This document shows, piece after piece, positions 17,785 to 27,414 of a stretch of DNA of 64,000 nucleotides (position 1 is its first letter; every line of letters starts with the position of its first letter). The translations under genes were made by a program, and so were the position numbers. The stretch covers positions 186,001 through 250,000 of the forward strand of contig NZ_BJXV01000002.1 in assembly GCF_007991175.1 (NCBI RefSeq), read 5' to 3'. The notes beneath the pieces are model-generated. The model ran no database searches, was not told the origin of the DNA, and saw only the letters and a program-made list of their open reading frames with translations. The DNA is from Halovibrio variabilis. GTDB taxonomy: Bacteria > Pseudomonadota > Gammaproteobacteria > Pseudomonadales > Halomonadaceae.

Positions 17785-19203
17785 ATGACCTCCTGGTTGC
17801 TAGGGACCAGCATTTTATTGATACATCTGCTAGGCATTGTGTCGGCGATTATGGCGCTGATGTCTAGCCGCACCTCGCAGGGGGCGGTGGCATGGATTAT
17901 ATCGCTGCTTACCTTTCCTTATGTCGCACTACCCGCGTATTGGTTTTTTGGCCGGCCGCGTTTTTACGGCTATGTCTCCGCCCGCGGGCAGCGGGACACC
18001 ATTCTTCGCCGCGTACTGGTCCGTTATCGGGATAATGTGCTGCCCCACGTCGCATCATCCAGTAATGCCGATATTCAGGCAGTCGAGCAGCTCGCCATGA
18101 TGCCCTTGACCCACGGCAATCGCGCGGCGTTGTTAATCAATGGCCAGGCAACCTTCGACAGCCTGTTTGATGGCATTGAACGGGCTGAACACTATATTCT
18201 AATGCAGTTCTTTATTGTCCGTAACGATGCACTGGGTCAGCGTTTGCAAGGCTATTTGCAACGCGCCGCGCGGCGAGGTGTACGGGTTTATTTTCTTTAC
18301 GATGAGGTGGGCAGCCGCAAACTAGGCGAAGGCTACCTCAATGACTTAATCGGCGAAGGGATAGAAGTGAGTGCTTTTCGCTCGTCGCGCGGCTTTAAAC
18401 ACCGCTTCCAGCTAAATTTCCGCAATCACCGCAAAGTAACGGTGGTCGATGGCAAAGAGGGCTGGATAGGCGGCTTTAACGTCGGCGTTGAGTATTTAGG
18501 CGAGCATAAGCGCCATGGCGCTTGGCGGGACACCCACTTAAAACTTGAAGGCCCTAGTGTACTGGGGCTGCAGGAGGCCTTTTGGGAGGATTGGCACTGG
18601 GCCACCGGTGAAGTCATCAATCTGAACTGGTTAGCCGATACTTCTCCCACAACGGACCACCATGTGGTGATCGTGCCCTCGGGGCCTGCTGACCGCCAAG
18701 ATACCGCTAGCCTGCTGGTGCAGCAGGTTATTCATAGCGCCAAACAGCGGCTATGGGTCACCAGCCCTTACTTTGTTCCCGACCAGGGTGTCCAGGATGC
18801 GCTACGCCTTGCCGCGATGCGTGGCGTGGATGTGCGTGTGATGATCCCCGAGCGCCCCGATCACTTATTAGTGTTCCTCTCCGCATTTTCATTCCTACCT
18901 GATATGATACGTGCGGGTGTAAAAATATACCGTTATCTTCCGGCATTTTTACACCAAAAAATAATTCTTATAGACAACGACGCAGCAACGGTCGGTACAG
19001 TCAACTTGGATAATCGTTCTTTCCGATTAAACTTTGAAATTACGGCGTTTATTCCTAGCCAAGACTTTGCTGCCAGTGTGGGGGTGATGCTAGAAAATGA
19101 TTTTGCGCAGTGCCGCCGTGTGACCATTGATGAAATTAACCAACGCCCGATGTGGATGAAAGTCGTCTCGCGTGCCGCCTATCTAATGGCACCGGTTCAA
19201 TAG
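17785..19203 (+). CDS. cls: Cardiolipin synthase (PLD family)
   Basis: Cardiolipin synthase joins two phosphatidylglycerol molecules in the inner membrane. The protein has 472 residues, with two N-terminal membrane helices (about 3-25 and 35-55) and then two phospholipase D motifs: HRKVTVVDGKEGWIGG and HQKIILIDNDAATVGT. The PYFVPD segment before the second motif is typical of ClsA. I choose the ATG at 17785 because AAGGA lies seven bases upstream; the in-frame GTG at 17779 is too close to that site. Cardiolipin content is often linked to osmotic adaptation, which fits a halophile, but nothing here shows its regulation. Confidence 0.93.
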   Translation: MTSWLLGTSILLIHLLGIVSAIMALMSSRTSQGAVAWIISLLTFPYVALPAYWFFGRPRFYGYVSARGQRDTILRRVLVRYRDNVLPHVASSSNADIQAVEQLAMMPLTHGNRAALLINGQATFDSLFDGIERAEHYILMQFFIVRNDALGQRLQGYLQRAARRGVRVYFLYDEVGSRKLGEGYLNDLIGEGIEVSAFRSSRGFKHRFQLNFRNHRKVTVVDGKEGWIGGFNVGVEYLGEHKRHGAWRDTHLKLEGPSVLGLQEAFWEDWHWATGEVINLNWLADTSPTTDHHVVIVPSGPADRQDTASLLVQQVIHSAKQRLWVTSPYFVPDQGVQDALRLAAMRGVDVRVMIPERPDHLLVFLSAFSFLPDMIRAGVKIYRYLPAFLHQKIILIDNDAATVGTVNLDNRSFRLNFEITAFIPSQDFAASVGVMLENDFAQCRRVTIDEINQRPMWMKVVSRAAYLMAPVQ

Positions 19204-19264
19204 CTAATACCGCGCAGCAGGGAATCCAACATGCGAGCAAGATGGGTGGGACAAGGAGCGATGG

Positions 19265-20182
19265 GTGAATCTTGAAACAAAATGGCTGGAAGATTTTGTC
19301 GCGCTGGCGAATACACGCAGCTTCTCGGCCTCAGCACGCCAACGTCATGTTACTCAGCCGGCCTTTAGTCGCCGCATACGCGCTCTGGAACAGGCGGTCG
19401 ATGTCACCCTGGTGGATCGCTCAACCACGCCGGTGGGTTTAACGCCAGAAGGGCAGCTGTTCTTGGTCACCGCGCGCAACCTGGTCGAGCAATTAAACGA
19501 GTCGCTGAGCCATTTGCGCGGCCTCTCCATCGCCAATGAGGCGTTAGACATTGTCGCGGCCCATTCCTTGGCGCTGAGTTTTTATCCGCCTTGGATCTCC
19601 CGTTTACAAAAAGGCCTGGGTGAATTACCCACCCGATTGGTGGCCATGAACGTGGGGGAGGCGATTCATGTGCTGCGAGAAGGCAACTGCGATCTGATGC
19701 TCGCTTATTACGACCCCTTTGCCACCATGCAGTTAGATGCAGAAGTATTTCCCTCTTTCTCAATTGGCAAGGTCAATATGCTGCCCGTTTCGCTCCCCGA
19801 TGAGCAAGGCAAGCCGCTGTTTTCACTACAGCAAGACAGCTCGATCCCTTATCTCTCCTACACTCAAGGGGCTTTTTTGGGGCGCAGCGTGCGTATGCTG
19901 CTGAAGAATGACCCGCTGCGTATGAAGCTGCGCACGGTATATGAAACCGCCATGGCCGAAGGTTTAAAGGGGATGGTTTTACAAGGCGTGGGGGTGGCCT
20001 GGATACCCGATTTTTGTATCCGCGAGGAATTGAAGGGCGGCCGTTTGGTAAGAGCCGGCGACCCGAGCTGGGACATCCCTCTGGAAATTCGCCTATACCG
20101 CTGTTCTATGGTGCATAAGCCGGGCGTAGAGCGTTTATGGCGGCAAATGATGAAATTACCACGCGATTTTCTGCAGGCCTGA
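19265..20182 (+). CDS. hypT: LysR-family regulator, HypT-like (hypochlorite response)
   Basis: A 305-residue LysR-type regulator. The N-terminal segment ETKWLEDFVAL, the SFSASARQRHVTQPAFSRR helix-turn-helix and RRIRALEQA match E. coli HypT (YjiE), which protects cells from hypochlorous acid by controlling methionine, cysteine and iron genes. The middle keeps IVAAHSLALS and VGEAIHVLREGNCDL, again in HypT register. Translation starts at GTG, six bases after AGGAG; the ATG at 19261 is out of frame and soon stopped. It is monocistronic and runs towards the 3' end of the NadM-Nudix gene. The HypT subfamily call rests on recalled similarity and is likely; the target genes are unknown. Confidence 0.82.
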   Translation: MNLETKWLEDFVALANTRSFSASARQRHVTQPAFSRRIRALEQAVDVTLVDRSTTPVGLTPEGQLFLVTARNLVEQLNESLSHLRGLSIANEALDIVAAHSLALSFYPPWISRLQKGLGELPTRLVAMNVGEAIHVLREGNCDLMLAYYDPFATMQLDAEVFPSFSIGKVNMLPVSLPDEQGKPLFSLQQDSSIPYLSYTQGAFLGRSVRMLLKNDPLRMKLRTVYETAMAEGLKGMVLQGVGVAWIPDFCIREELKGGRLVRAGDPSWDIPLEIRLYRCSMVHKPGVERLWRQMMKLPRDFLQA

Positions 20183-20218
20183 GCATTGTTATTGTTATTG
20201 GCTATTGGCGAAGATAGC

Positions 20219-21313
20219 TTAGCTATGGTCAAAACCCGCGGGCAGCCCCAGAAAATTTTGAATAATAAAAAAATGGTCTTCAAACAAGCTGTCGGGCTGC
20301 AAATCTGCTAGTGCAATCCAACGGGCATGATCGCCGCCTTTAACGGGCTTCAAGCGAGGCAGTTGCTGCTCCGGGCGCAGCGCAAAGTAAAAAGCTTCCG
20401 CTAAGGTGCGCCCGCGCCAACTGCGGTGGGGTTCATCAAACAGGCGCCGGCCGCGTAGCGAGCCTTTCAGCACGGGTTCGGGCACCTTCAGGCGTATGCG
20501 TTCGCGTAGTTCACGCAAACAGGCGTCGAGCAACCGCTCGTGGGGGTTGATAAACCCGCCGGGCAGGGCATACAGCCCTTTTCCCGGCGCGGCTGTGCGT
20601 TGTACCAGCAGCACGTGCCCCGACTGCACTACCACCGCATTAACCGTGACAAAAATAGGCGGGTAGGGCGCTTGTGCCCAGGCCTTACGGTACTGATCCA
20701 GCAATTGCTGCTCCTCCAGCAGGCGCTGATAGGCACTTTCCGTGCAAAACTGTTTGACGCTTTCTACCACCCCAGGCGGCAAATCGTGGTAGGCACCGGT
20801 GCTCAGATAATCATCCGTTGAACCGGCTGAACGGAACAGTCGCTCGCGAATCTGACTCGCGGAAATACCCTCAACCGGTGGCACACTGACCGATTCCCAC
20901 TGTGGAAAAAGCGAAAGGTAGTAGCTTGACTGACCTCTACTGGCCCCGATCAAGCCAATACGTGGTAATCGTGCGTTGGCGGGGGCAGCTAAATCGCGCA
21001 CTTTACGCTGCACGTCCCGCACCCAGACATCATCGTTATAGAGCGCGTCCAGTAGCGGGGTGATTTCCAAACGTTGATTATCGCTGGCGTCAAATCCCGC
21101 ACGCAGCATGGTCTGGCGTTCTTCAAATTGCCAGGGGTTGCGCAGTGAGCGTGCTTGCCAGGAAGAACCTACCAATACAATCACTTGGCGGGCCCGTTTA
21201 AGGGCTTCGTGAATAATCGCCAAATGGCCCAGATGCGGCGGCTGAAAACGGCCAATAAACACCAAACAGTCGAAGTCACAGTGATTCGCGGGGCGCGACG
21301 TGTCGGTGGCCAT
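20219..21313 (-). CDS. NMN adenylyltransferase-Nudix fusion (NadM-type) with altered Nudix box
   Basis: A 364-residue two-domain protein. The N-terminal domain has the nucleotidyltransferase motif GRFQPPHLGH (21-30) and GISASQIRERL (149-159), as in NadM-type NMN adenylyltransferases that make NAD. The C-terminal domain is Nudix, similar to the ADP-ribose pyrophosphatase half of Synechocystis Slr0787 and Francisella NadM. The Nudix box starts GGFINPHE (252-259) and continues RELRER (267-272). The last position, normally glutamate in REUXEE, is arginine, so one metal ligand is missing. NMN adenylyltransferase activity is expected, while ADP-ribose hydrolysis may be weak or lost. The gene is divergent from yihY. 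Confidence 0.88.
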   Translation of the reverse strand: MATDTSRPANHCDFDCLVFIGRFQPPHLGHLAIIHEALKRARQVIVLVGSSWQARSLRNPWQFEERQTMLRAGFDASDNQRLEITPLLDALYNDDVWVRDVQRKVRDLAAPANARLPRIGLIGASRGQSSYYLSLFPQWESVSVPPVEGISASQIRERLFRSAGSTDDYLSTGAYHDLPPGVVESVKQFCTESAYQRLLEEQQLLDQYRKAWAQAPYPPIFVTVNAVVVQSGHVLLVQRTAAPGKGLYALPGGFINPHERLLDACLRELRERIRLKVPEPVLKGSLRGRRLFDEPHRSWRGRTLAEAFYFALRPEQQLPRLKPVKGGDHARWIALADLQPDSLFEDHFFIIQNFLGLPAGFDHS

Positions 21314-21468
21314 TTGGGCTTCCTTTTTCGTTTGGTGATATCAGAGCAATAACGTACCAGAAAACTGCGCTAAACGCTGGGGTTAGGTATGCTAGAAAGT
21401 AGGATGTTGATAACACATATAAAACGCCCCGATACCTAGCATCGGCACCCAGTACACAGGGAGTGAAT

Positions 21469-22368
21469 ATGATCAAACGCACCGCTATCTTCTGGTGGAA
21501 AGTCGTCCAAGACGCCACGTCGCTATGGTTGCAACGCAATGCGTTTAGTTACGCTGGCTCACTGGCGTTTTATACGCTTTTTTCACTGGCACCCACGATT
21601 ATTATCGCGGTCACCGTCATTGGCGTGGTCATGGGTGAAGACGCGGCGCAGGGGCAAATTGTGGCTCAACTGCAAGGGACCTTGGGGACGGACGCCGCGA
21701 TCGCCATTCAAGAAGCCGTCGCTCAGTCGAGGATTGAAGAATCAGGTATTTTGCCAACACTTTTAGGCGCAGGAGCGCTGGTGATCGGGGCGACCACTGT
21801 CTTCGCCCAGATGCAGTTTTCGCTTAATACCATTTGGGGGGTAACGGCAAAACCAACCTCCAATAGCGTGTTGCTGTTTATTAAAAACCGACTGCTATCG
21901 CTAACGGTGGTGCTCTCCATTGGGTTTATATTATTGGTTTCCCTGGTGATGGGCGTCGTGTTGAGGGGAATGCTTCAAGCTGCCGATAATCTAGTGCCCT
22001 ACGCCAGCTTTTTAACAACATCGATAGAGTCGCTGATCTCGCTAGGTGTCGTCACCTTACTATTTGCCACTATTTTCAAAGTACTTCCTGACGTTGTATT
22101 GCGCTGGCAGGATGTGCTGATTGGCGCTGTTGTGACCGCCGTGTTGTTTACGCTAGGCCGCAGTGTCATCGCGATTTATCTGGCTTATACCGCTACGGCC
22201 TCCACTTATGGCGCGGCGGGGTCAGTGGTGATGATTTTACTCTGGGTTTACTACTCGTCGCTTATTCTTCTGTATGGAGCGGCCTTTACACGTTCTTTGC
22301 TACTACGCCGCGGCCGCCCATTGATTCCGCGCAATAGCGCGGTGGTCGTTAAACGCGAGTTCGTCTAA
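21469..22368 (+). CDS. YihY/BrkB-family inner membrane protein
   Basis: A 299-residue integral membrane protein of the YihY family, formerly mislabelled as ribonuclease BN. About six hydrophobic helices are seen, starting at FSYAGSLAFYTLFSLAPTIIIAV and including a late Gly-rich helix AAGSVVMILLWVYYSSLILLYG shortened here to its core VVMILLWVYYSSLI. The start ATG at 21469 lies five bases after GGGAG; the in-frame GTG at 21463 overlaps that site. The molecular function of the family is not established. Acylphosphatase follows 50 bases later on the same strand. Confidence 0.87.
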   Translation: MIKRTAIFWWKVVQDATSLWLQRNAFSYAGSLAFYTLFSLAPTIIIAVTVIGVVMGEDAAQGQIVAQLQGTLGTDAAIAIQEAVAQSRIEESGILPTLLGAGALVIGATTVFAQMQFSLNTIWGVTAKPTSNSVLLFIKNRLLSLTVVLSIGFILLVSLVMGVVLRGMLQAADNLVPYASFLTTSIESLISLGVVTLLFATIFKVLPDVVLRWQDVLIGAVVTAVLFTLGRSVIAIYLAYTATASTYGAAGSVVMILLWVYYSSLILLYGAAFTRSLLLRRGRPLIPRNSAVVVKREFV

Positions 22369-22418
22369 CCTCTCAACAAGGTTAGAGGATGTAATCAGAA
22401 CCGGATGAGGAGAGAAAA

Positions 22419-22694
22419 ATGAGCAACTGCTGTGTGCGTGCCCTGGTAACCGGTAAGGTGCAAGGCGTTTGGTATCGCCGTGCGACCCAAGAAAAAGCAC
22501 TTCAACACGGCATCACCGGCTATGCTAAAAACCTACCCGATGGGCGCGTTGAAGTGCTGCTCTGCGGTCATTCTGATGCAGTAAAGCTGCTCAGCGAATG
22601 GCTATGGGAGGGCTCAGAAGGGGCGCAGGTGACCCACGTCGAGCTCGACGTACTGGATCAGAGCCACGCCCCTGATCACTTTGCGACGCATTAA
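22419..22694 (+). CDS. acyP: Acylphosphatase
   Basis: Acylphosphatase hydrolyses carboxyl-phosphate bonds of small acyl phosphates. The 91-residue length is typical. The two active-site elements are present: the phosphate loop VTGKVQGVWYRRAT with the catalytic arginine, and the asparagine in GYAKNLPDGRVEV. GAGGAGAG lies upstream of the ATG. It is convergent with the hydroxyacid dehydrogenase gene and close behind yihY. Confidence 0.95.
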   Translation: MSNCCVRALVTGKVQGVWYRRATQEKALQHGITGYAKNLPDGRVEVLLCGHSDAVKLLSEWLWEGSEGAQVTHVELDVLDQSHAPDHFATH

Positions 22695-22712
22695 GGCGAA
22701 AGCTTTTGCCAC

Positions 22713-23651
22713 TCAACCTTTTTTCCACGCATCAATGTTGTCGGCCGTTAAACTGACAATATTTTGCCGCGCTTCTGGGGTCACCCACGCATTATGAGGG
22801 GTGACAATCAAATTGAGCGGCTCGCTGAGGGCGTCCAGCAGCGGGTGGCCGTTTTTGGGTGGCTCAGTTGGCAACACGTCAACCGCCAATCCGCCCAATT
22901 TGCCGTTGCGAAGCGCCTCAAGTGCCGCGATCTCGTCGATAATGCCGCCCCGGGCGCAGTTAACCAGCAGCAACGAGGGCTTAACCTTGGCTAAACGCTG
23001 CTGATTAATCAGATGGTGAGTGTCTTCGTTCAATGGGCAATGCAAACTTATAATATCGGCTTCAGGCAGCAGATCATCCAGCGCAGGACGCTTATCATTG
23101 GCTTCATTGCCGGGGCGGGCTGCGAAAGAGACGCGCATGCCAAACGCTTCGGCTAAGCGCGCCACTTCGGTGCCTAACTCGCCTTGCCCCACCACGACCA
23201 GGTGCTTATCTGCCAGCTGTAATGTGGGGTAGTCCTGCAAGCAGAAGAAGGCGCTGCGCTGCCATTCGCCAGCCGCGACATCGCGCTGATAACGTGGCAG
23301 CCGATTGGCCAGGGCTAGTATCAGCATTAAAGTGTGCTGTGAAACGCTGGCGGTGCCGTAAGCCGCCACATTGCTAACCTTAATGTTCTGCTCTTTTGCG
23401 GCCTCAAGACCGATATTGTTGAGGCCCGTGGCCAATACACAAATCAAACGTAACTTGGGCAGTTGCCTGAGCGTCTCGGCGTCCAGCACCACCTTGTTGA
23501 CAATCGCAATGTCGGCGTTGGCAAGGCGCTCAAGCGCTTGTTGAGTGGTGCTTTGTTCAAACACATCAAGGCGAGTGACCGACTCTCTAATGGCCGCTAA
23601 ATCGATCCCTGGGCCGAGACTTTGAGCATCCAATATTACCGCGTGGGGCAT
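22713..23651 (-). CDS. D-2-hydroxyacid dehydrogenase, glycerate dehydrogenase-like
   Basis: A 312-residue NAD(P)-dependent D-2-hydroxyacid dehydrogenase resembling HprA, which reduces hydroxypyruvate to glycerate. The nucleotide-binding motif VVGQGELGTEVA and the catalytic triad are visible: arginine in NCARGGIIDE, glutamate in LPTEPP and histidine in TPHNAWVTPEAR. VSNVAAYGTASVSQHTLMLI is typical of this subfamily. The ATG at 23651 is preferred, with GGAG eight bases upstream; a longer frame to 23768 would overlap the promoter of the opposite operon. Exact substrate cannot be fixed from sequence alone. Confidence 0.88.
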   Translation of the reverse strand: MPHAVILDAQSLGPGIDLAAIRESVTRLDVFEQSTTQQALERLANADIAIVNKVVLDAETLRQLPKLRLICVLATGLNNIGLEAAKEQNIKVSNVAAYGTASVSQHTLMLILALANRLPRYQRDVAAGEWQRSAFFCLQDYPTLQLADKHLVVVGQGELGTEVARLAEAFGMRVSFAARPGNEANDKRPALDDLLPEADIISLHCPLNEDTHHLINQQRLAKVKPSLLLVNCARGGIIDEIAALEALRNGKLGGLAVDVLPTEPPKNGHPLLDALSEPLNLIVTPHNAWVTPEARQNIVSLTADNIDAWKKG

Positions 23652-23687
23652 TTTTTTATCTCCATTAACTGCCGGAACTGTATAACC

Positions 23688-23718
23688 TTGCTCGACAGGG
23701 GTCACAAAAGGGTATAAT
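23688..23718 (+). promoter_or_regulatory. Sigma-70 promoter for the FmdB-aspS operon
   Basis: A perfect TATAAT (23713-23718) is preceded by TTGCTC (23688-23693) at a long 19-base spacing, about 150 bases before the FmdB-family gene. The -10 element is convincing; the -35 assignment is less so. Confidence 0.55.
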
Positions 23719-23865
23719 AGCGACGCTTTATCAACCGCCGTCTTGGAATCTATTTCGACTGGCCGCATATTGGCAGCCTAGCAGCGTTTGTGTTCGTCGC
23801 CGTTCTGTAAGCGAAGTCTGAAAGAACTGAACCTGTCAACGTTGAGCTTTTAAGGAGTCATCAAC

Positions 23866-24165
23866 ATGCCCATCTATGAATATGAGTGCAAGGCCTGCGG
23901 CCATCGCATGGAAAAATTGCAGAAAATGAGCGCCGATCCTCTCAAGGATTGCCCTGCTTGCCAAAGCGATGGCCTGCAACGGCTGGTCTCGGCAGCGGGC
24001 TTCCGCTTAGCTGGCGGCGGTTGGTATGAAACCGATTTTAAAACGGGAAGCAAAAAGAACCTGGTCGCGGACGGTAAGCCAGCCTCCCCTGAGGCGGGTA
24101 AAGCCAGCGATACCAGTGCTTCTTCCAAGAGCGTGACACCCAAAGACAAGGGCGCAGCAGCATAG
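23866..24165 (+). CDS. FmdB-family zinc ribbon protein
   Basis: A 99-residue protein starting [20 protein letters not shown], with a second cysteine pair CPAC near residue 35, forming the four-cysteine zinc ribbon of the FmdB/CxxC_CXXC_SSSS family. After the ribbon comes a Gly-rich stretch and a low-complexity Ser/Lys/Ala tail (about 60-99) that is probably disordered. A good AAGGAG site precedes the ATG. It is commonly found directly upstream of aspS in gammaproteobacteria, as here. The family is thought to be regulatory but its function is unproven. Confidence 0.9.
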   Translation: MPIYEYECKACGHRMEKLQKMSADPLKDCPACQSDGLQRLVSAAGFRLAGGGWYETDFKTGSKKNLVADGKPASPEAGKASDTSASSKSVTPKDKGAAA

Positions 24166-24230
24166 CTGCGGCCATCAGGGTCAGGACGACTCGCGACACC
24201 CAATTGCCACGAAACAGAACAGGATTTGAC

Positions 24231-26012
24231 ATGCGCAGCCATTATTGCGGCCAGCTAAACGAAACTTTGGTGGATCAAACGGTTACGGTATGCGGGTGGG
24301 TTCATCGCCGCCGTGACCACGGCGGGGTGATTTTCCTCGATATGCGCGACCGCGACGGTATCGCTCAGTTCGTGGTCGACCCCGATACCGCCGAGGCGTT
24401 CGCCAATGCCGACCGTGTCCGCAGTGAATATGTCTTGCGTATCACCGGTCGCGTTCGGCTGCGCCCTGAAGGCACTCAAAACCCCAACATGCCAACCGGC
24501 ATGATTGAGGTGTTGGCAAAAGACGTTGAAGTGCTCAATACCGCCGTTACTCCGCCGTTCCAGCTGGATGAACATGGCAAAGTCGGCGAAGAAGTGCGTT
24601 TAAAGCATCGCTATATTGACTTGCGGCGTCCGGACATGATCGAGAAGCTGCGGCTGCGTTCGCGCATTTCGCACAATGTCCGTGCCTACCTTGAGAATCA
24701 GGGCTTCCTGGATATCGAAACGCCGGTGCTGACGCGCGCCACCCCCGAAGGCGCCCGCGACTATCTGGTACCTAGCCGCACCCACGCAGGCAATTTCTTT
24801 GCGCTGCCCCAGTCGCCTCAGCTGTTTAAACAGCTGCTGATGGTGGCAGGTTTTGACCGCTACTACCAAATTGCCAAGTGCTTCCGCGATGAAGACCTGC
24901 GTGCCGACCGTCAGCCTGAGTTCACTCAGATTGATATCGAGGCGTCGTTTGTGGAAGAGAACGACATCATGGGTATTACCGAAGCCATGATTCGCCAGCT
25001 TTTCCAGGATGTGCTAAAAACCGAGCTGCCTGAATTCCCGCGCATGACCTGGCAGGAAGCGATGGATCGTTTCGGTTCCGATAAGCCGGATCTGCGTATC
25101 CCGCTGGAACTGACCAATGTCGACGACCTGATGCAGCAAGTCGATTTCAACGTCTTTTCGGGGCCCGCCAGCGCGGATGATGGTCGTGTAGCGGCGCTGA
25201 AAGTGCCTGGCGGTGCCAAGCTGTCACGTAAGGAAATCGACGCCTACACCAAGTTTGTCGGCATTTACGGTGCTAAAGGCTTAGCGTGGATCAAGGTCAA
25301 CGAGCGTGCCAAAGGGCTTAAAGGTCTGCAGTCGCCGATCGTCAAGTTTATGGAAAACATCGTTGAAGAACTGCTCGACCGTGTGGGCGCAGAAGATGGC
25401 GACATTATCTTCTTCGGCGCCGATAAAGCCCGTATCGTTAACGAAGCCATTGGCGCGCTGCGCGTCAAGCTGGGTGCTGACCTTGAGCTTTACACCCAGG
25501 AGTGGGCACCGCTGTGGGTAGTCGACTTCCCGATGTTTGAAGCCGACGACAATGGTCGCCTTAGCCCGCTGCATCACCCCTTCACTGCGCCTTCCTGCAC
25601 GCCGGAAGAGCTCAAGGCGGACCCTGCCAATGCGCTTTCACGCGCCTACGATATGGTGCTCAACGGCACCGAGTTGGGGGGTGGTTCGATTCGTATCCAC
25701 GACCAAACCATGCAGAGCACGGTGTTTGAGATTCTGGGTATTGGTGAAGAGGAAGCCCAAGAGAAATTCGGCTTCTTGCTCGATGCGCTCCAGTACGGCG
25801 CGCCGCCCCATGGTGGCTTAGCCTTTGGCTTGGACCGCCTGGTGATGCTGATGGTCGGTGCTAAGACGATTCGTGAAGTGATCGCCTTCCCGAAAACCCA
25901 AAGCGCCGCCTGCCTAATGACCAACGCCCCGGGCGAGGTCAGCCCCGAGCAGTTGAAAGATCTTAATATCCGCCTGCGCCAAAAAGCCAAAGCGGAAACA
26001 GCCGCCGAATAA
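24231..26012 (+). CDS. aspS: Aspartyl-tRNA synthetase, probably non-discriminating
   Basis: A 593-residue class II synthetase charging tRNA-Asp. Motif 2 ([16 protein letters not shown]) and motif 3 ([18 protein letters not shown]) are intact, and the bacterial GAD insertion is present. The residues that separate specificities in Pseudomonas work are histidine in RRRDHGG (H30) and glycine in RPEGTQNPN (G81), both of the non-discriminating type. E. coli has leucine and lysine there. This suggests that it also charges tRNA-Asn, which would then need GatCAB amidation. The ATG at 24231 matches the E. coli start; an upstream TTG at 24204 is less likely. A strong terminator follows. Confidence 0.96.
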   Translation: MRSHYCGQLNETLVDQTVTVCGWVHRRRDHGGVIFLDMRDRDGIAQFVVDPDTAEAFANADRVRSEYVLRITGRVRLRPEGTQNPNMPTGMIEVLAKDVEVLNTAVTPPFQLDEHGKVGEEVRLKHRYIDLRRPDMIEKLRLRSRISHNVRAYLENQGFLDIETPVLTRATPEGARDYLVPSRTHAGNFFALPQSPQLFKQLLMVAGFDRYYQIAKCFRDEDLRADRQPEFTQIDIEASFVEENDIMGITEAMIRQLFQDVLKTELPEFPRMTWQEAMDRFGSDKPDLRIPLELTNVDDLMQQVDFNVFSGPASADDGRVAALKVPGGAKLSRKEIDAYTKFVGIYGAKGLAWIKVNERAKGLKGLQSPIVKFMENIVEELLDRVGAEDGDIIFFGADKARIVNEAIGALRVKLGADLELYTQEWAPLWVVDFPMFEADDNGRLSPLHHPFTAPSCTPEELKADPANALSRAYDMVLNGTELGGGSIRIHDQTMQSTVFEILGIGEEEAQEKFGFLLDALQYGAPPHGGLAFGLDRLVMLMVGAKTIREVIAFPKTQSAACLMTNAPGEVSPEQLKDLNIRLRQKAKAETAAE

Positions 26013-26031
26013 AGGGGTGGGTTGACCGTCC

Positions 26032-26062
26032 AACACCGACGCCACGGCGTCGGTGTTTTTTT
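26032..26062 (+). terminator. Rho-independent terminator after aspS
   Basis: A perfect 12-bp stem (26032-26043 with 26046-26057, core CACCGACGCC) ends in seven T. It separates the aspS operon from ruvC. Confidence 0.93.
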
Positions 26063-26105
26063 ATCATCCCCAAGCTTATAGCCGCGCTATACGAGTACCG
26101 ACACC

Positions 26106-26669
26106 ATGGATGACAAAAAGCCTGTCGCGCCTATCCGTATTTTGGGCATTGACCCGGGCTCCCGCGTAACCGGCTACGGCGTCATTGATGTGATTGGTGT
26201 CAAACCCTGCTATGTGGCGAGCGGCTGCATCCGCACCGCTGAAGGCGCTTTAGAGGAGCGTTTGGCGCAAATTTATGCCGGTTTAAGCGAAGTCGTGGGG
26301 TTGCATCGCCCCGCCCAGGTGGCCATCGAGCGGGTCTTTATGGCCAAAAACCCTGATTCAGCCCTGAAGCTGGGCCAGGCACGCGGCGCAGCGCTCGTTT
26401 GCATGGCCAACCATGGTTTAAGCTTGGCTGAATACGCGGCACGTCAGATTAAACAGGCGGTGACCGGGCAGGGCGGCGCAGACAAAGAGCAGGTGCAACA
26501 TATGGTCACCGCTATCCTGCAGCTTTCTACCACCCCTCAAGCCGACGCCGCCGATGCGCTAGCCATTGCGCTAACGCATGCTTATAACGGTCACGCCTTC
26601 AGCAGCCACGTCCTTCCCGCCGCACCGTCTCGGGGCCGCCGCCGCTCTACAGGACGCTGGCGGCTGTAA
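26106..26669 (+). CDS. ruvC: Holliday junction resolvase RuvC
   Basis: RuvC cuts Holliday junctions together with RuvAB. The 187-residue protein has the four acidic catalytic residues in context: [12 protein letters not shown] near the start, the glutamate in VAIERVFM, and the DAADA segment ([15 protein letters not shown]). Its C-terminal tail is Arg/Ser rich. It heads the ruvC-ruvA-ruvB-ybgC series, with a gap of 78 bases before ruvA. That gap may hold its own promoter, but I see no clear one. Confidence 0.96.
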   Translation: MDDKKPVAPIRILGIDPGSRVTGYGVIDVIGVKPCYVASGCIRTAEGALEERLAQIYAGLSEVVGLHRPAQVAIERVFMAKNPDSALKLGQARGAALVCMANHGLSLAEYAARQIKQAVTGQGGADKEQVQHMVTAILQLSTTPQADAADALAIALTHAYNGHAFSSHVLPAAPSRGRRRSTGRWRL

Positions 26670-26747
26670 ATGGGCCGAACTACTGGTCACCTGTACAGAG
26701 TCGCTTTATAGTAACTATCTGTTTTTTCCCCTAGTGCGAGCGACTTT

Positions 26748-27368
26748 ATGATTGGACGCCTGAGTGGCCAGCTAATGGCAAAACAACCTCCCTGGATCAT
26801 GATCGACGTTCACGGCGTAGGTTACGAGCTGGAAACCTCAATGAATACGCTAGTGGCCCTACCGGCGGTAGGTGAAAACGTCACGCTGGTTACCCACCTG
26901 ACCATACGCGACGACGCGCACTTGCTGTATGGTTTTGGACGCGAGCACGAACGCGCACTGTTTCGCGCACTGATTAAAGTTAACGGCGTGGGCCCCAAGC
27001 TCGCGTTGGCAATTTTATCCGGCATGGATGAAGATGCCTTTATGCGCTGTGTCCGCGACGACGACAGCAAAGCGCTAACCACGCTGCCGGGAGTGGGCAA
27101 GAAAACCGCGGAGCGGCTGATTATTGAAATGCGCGACCGCTTCCCGGATTGGAAAGATAAGTGGGAAGACGGCAGCGATGCCTTACTGCCACTTGAGGCT
27201 GGCAATGGCCGGGCGGCTTCACGCGATAACCTTGCCGACGCCGAATCCGCCCTGGTCAGCTTGGGCTATAAGCCCACGGAAGCCACAAAAATGCTGGCGG
27301 ATATTGACCCTAACCAGTCCACCGAAGCCCTCATCAAAGCCGCGCTCACGCAACGCATGAGCGGCTAG
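26748..27368 (+). CDS. ruvA: Holliday junction branch migration protein RuvA
   Basis: RuvA binds the four-way junction as tetramers and loads RuvB. The 206-residue protein begins [10 protein letters not shown] and has the OB-fold start with [12 protein letters not shown]. Both helix-hairpin-helix motifs, [14 protein letters not shown] and [18 protein letters not shown], are present. The C-terminal domain III ([18 protein letters not shown]) contacts RuvB. The acidic pin region lies in the middle of the OB domain. It precedes ruvB by 46 bases. Confidence 0.97.
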   Translation: MIGRLSGQLMAKQPPWIMIDVHGVGYELETSMNTLVALPAVGENVTLVTHLTIRDDAHLLYGFGREHERALFRALIKVNGVGPKLALAILSGMDEDAFMRCVRDDDSKALTTLPGVGKKTAERLIIEMRDRFPDWKDKWEDGSDALLPLEAGNGRAASRDNLADAESALVSLGYKPTEATKMLADIDPNQSTEALIKAALTQRMSG

Positions 27369-27414
27369 CGGGTCGGCTTTAACGCACTTAACAGCGTACT
27401 TAAGAAGAGCACCT

